Positions 27,301-27,593 of a stretch of 27,593 bases of DNA are shown in pieces. The notes beneath the pieces are model-generated. The model did no database searches. It was not told where the DNA came from and saw only the letters and a list, made by a program, of their open reading frames with translations. Source of the stretch: Acanthaster planci (lineage: Eukaryota > Echinodermata > Asteroidea > Valvatida > Acanthasteridae); assembly GCF_001949145.1 (NCBI RefSeq), contig NW_019091422.1:905504-933096 (forward strand), written 5' to 3'. The number at the start of each line of letters is the position of its first letter. Position 1 is the first letter of the stretch. A program made the position numbers and the translations under genes.

Positions 27301-27593
27301 TCCAAAGACGACCCCTGGCGCATCTTTTACGAAAATTTTATCGGCCGCGGTGAGGGCGGGAGAGGTGGAGGCGGTAATGGTGGAGGCGGAGGTAGTGGAG
27401 GGTGTCTTTGTGATTACGTTAAGGTGCTTTTCAAGAGTCTCCTAGATATGTGTGAAAATGGAGGAGGGGGCGGTGGTGGAGGAGGGGACAAGCCGGGAAA
27501 TGGAGGCGGAGGCGGTGGAGGCAACAGGCCAGGTAATGGAGGTGGCGGAGGTGGTGGAGGAGGCAACAGGCCAGGTAATGGGGGTGGCGGAGG
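24308..27593 (+). CDS. Secreted glycine-rich repeat protein, 5' part, gene runs off the window
   Basis: Exon 1 (24308-24478, 57 codons) begins MAGWCMVRVALIFLALATSS, a typical signal peptide with probable cleavage after SSSSA, followed by a dibasic Lys-Arg at about 27-28 that could be a proprotein site. It ends at donor GTAAGC in phase 0. Exon 2 starts at 27127 after ttttaacag, also phase 0, and is open to the window edge (155 codons). Order: a charged helical part (58-90), a Met/Gly stretch (89-99), WWRKISELSKDDPWRIFYEN (108-127), a Gly-rich run (132-149), a short Cys segment CLCDYVKVLFKSLLDMC (150-166), then seven to nine Gly residues alternating with (D/N)(K/R)PGN. Repeat units start at 27487, 27523 and 27565. 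An extracellular structural, matrix or adhesive role is inferred from composition only; no family is recognised. A strong donor-like GTGAGT at 27181 might cut exon 2 short in some transcripts. Extra exons inside the 2.6-kb intron cannot be excluded. Confidence 0.7.
24479..27126. other. Intron 1 of the glycine-rich protein gene
   Basis: A 2648-bp phase-0 intron with donor GTAAGC and acceptor tcttccaattttaacag. It holds an odd-centred palindrome (24509-24527), a 22-bp-period tandem repeat (25345-25447) and otherwise unremarkable AT-rich DNA. No internal exon is convincing. Confidence 0.55.
25345..25447. repeat. Tandem repeat, five units of about 22 bp
   Basis: Units beginning taatttatacc and ending ttatgcgcgac (or gcaac) lie at 25345-25365, 25366-25387, 25388-25404 (a 5-bp deletion), 25405-25426 and 25427-25447. 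The units differ mostly in the aac/gac ending. The array lies inside the intron of the glycine-rich protein gene. Confidence 0.85.
27487..27593 (+). repeat. Coding minisatellite for Gly-run plus N-R-P-G-N units
   Basis: In-frame units of 36 bp (27487-27522), 42 bp (27523-27564) and an unfinished third unit from 27565. Each encodes (D/N)(K/R)PGN followed by glycines. The units differ by multiples of three bases, as expected for a repeat that expands and shrinks under frame selection. Confidence 0.85.

Overview
The window is animal nuclear DNA. It has spliced genes with canonical GT-AG introns, long AT-rich spacers and many decayed non-autonomous transposons. No prokaryotic operon, rRNA, tRNA or CRISPR array was seen. 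Over-represented palindromes (TACATGTA, TAGGCCTA), the intron-rich TGDS gene and the mobile-element types suggest a marine invertebrate, perhaps a deuterostome such as an echinoderm. That is an impression from composition, not a demonstrated assignment.

Left third (1-10.6 kb), minus strand: one gene dominated by a 2.6-kb coding exon (4955-7562) with a clear splice donor at its 3' end. The protein is long, disordered, basic and Ser/Pro-rich. It carries two SxIP-type motifs, a KEN box, about 19 S/T-P sites and a 42-residue tandem repeat. I do not recognise the family. A possible first exon is at 10554-10594. Its downstream exons lie in 1-4954 or outside the window and could not be fixed. This side also holds a 230-bp inverted repeat pair, a 22-bp minisatellite and a possible hAT relic.

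Middle (10.6-15.9 kb): no convincing gene. It holds a probable LINE 3' end (minus strand), an orphan exon-like segment, a foldback MITE and a cluster of CRE-type TGACGTC sites upstream of TGDS.

15.96-22.13 kb, plus strand: a complete ten-coding-exon TGDS gene (dTDP/UDP-glucose 4,6-dehydratase, 363 aa). All splice phases agree and the catalytic motifs are intact. Its introns hold a second foldback MITE, a 621-bp TTAA-flanked MITE and an A-rich tract.

Right end (24.3 kb to the edge), plus strand: the 5' part of a secreted glycine-rich protein gene, with a signal-peptide exon, a 2.6-kb intron and a second exon that runs off the window inside Gly-rich N-R-P-G-N repeats. A small hAT-type MITE with an 8-bp target duplication lies between TGDS and this gene. 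The three genes show no functional link; they are ordinary neighbours.
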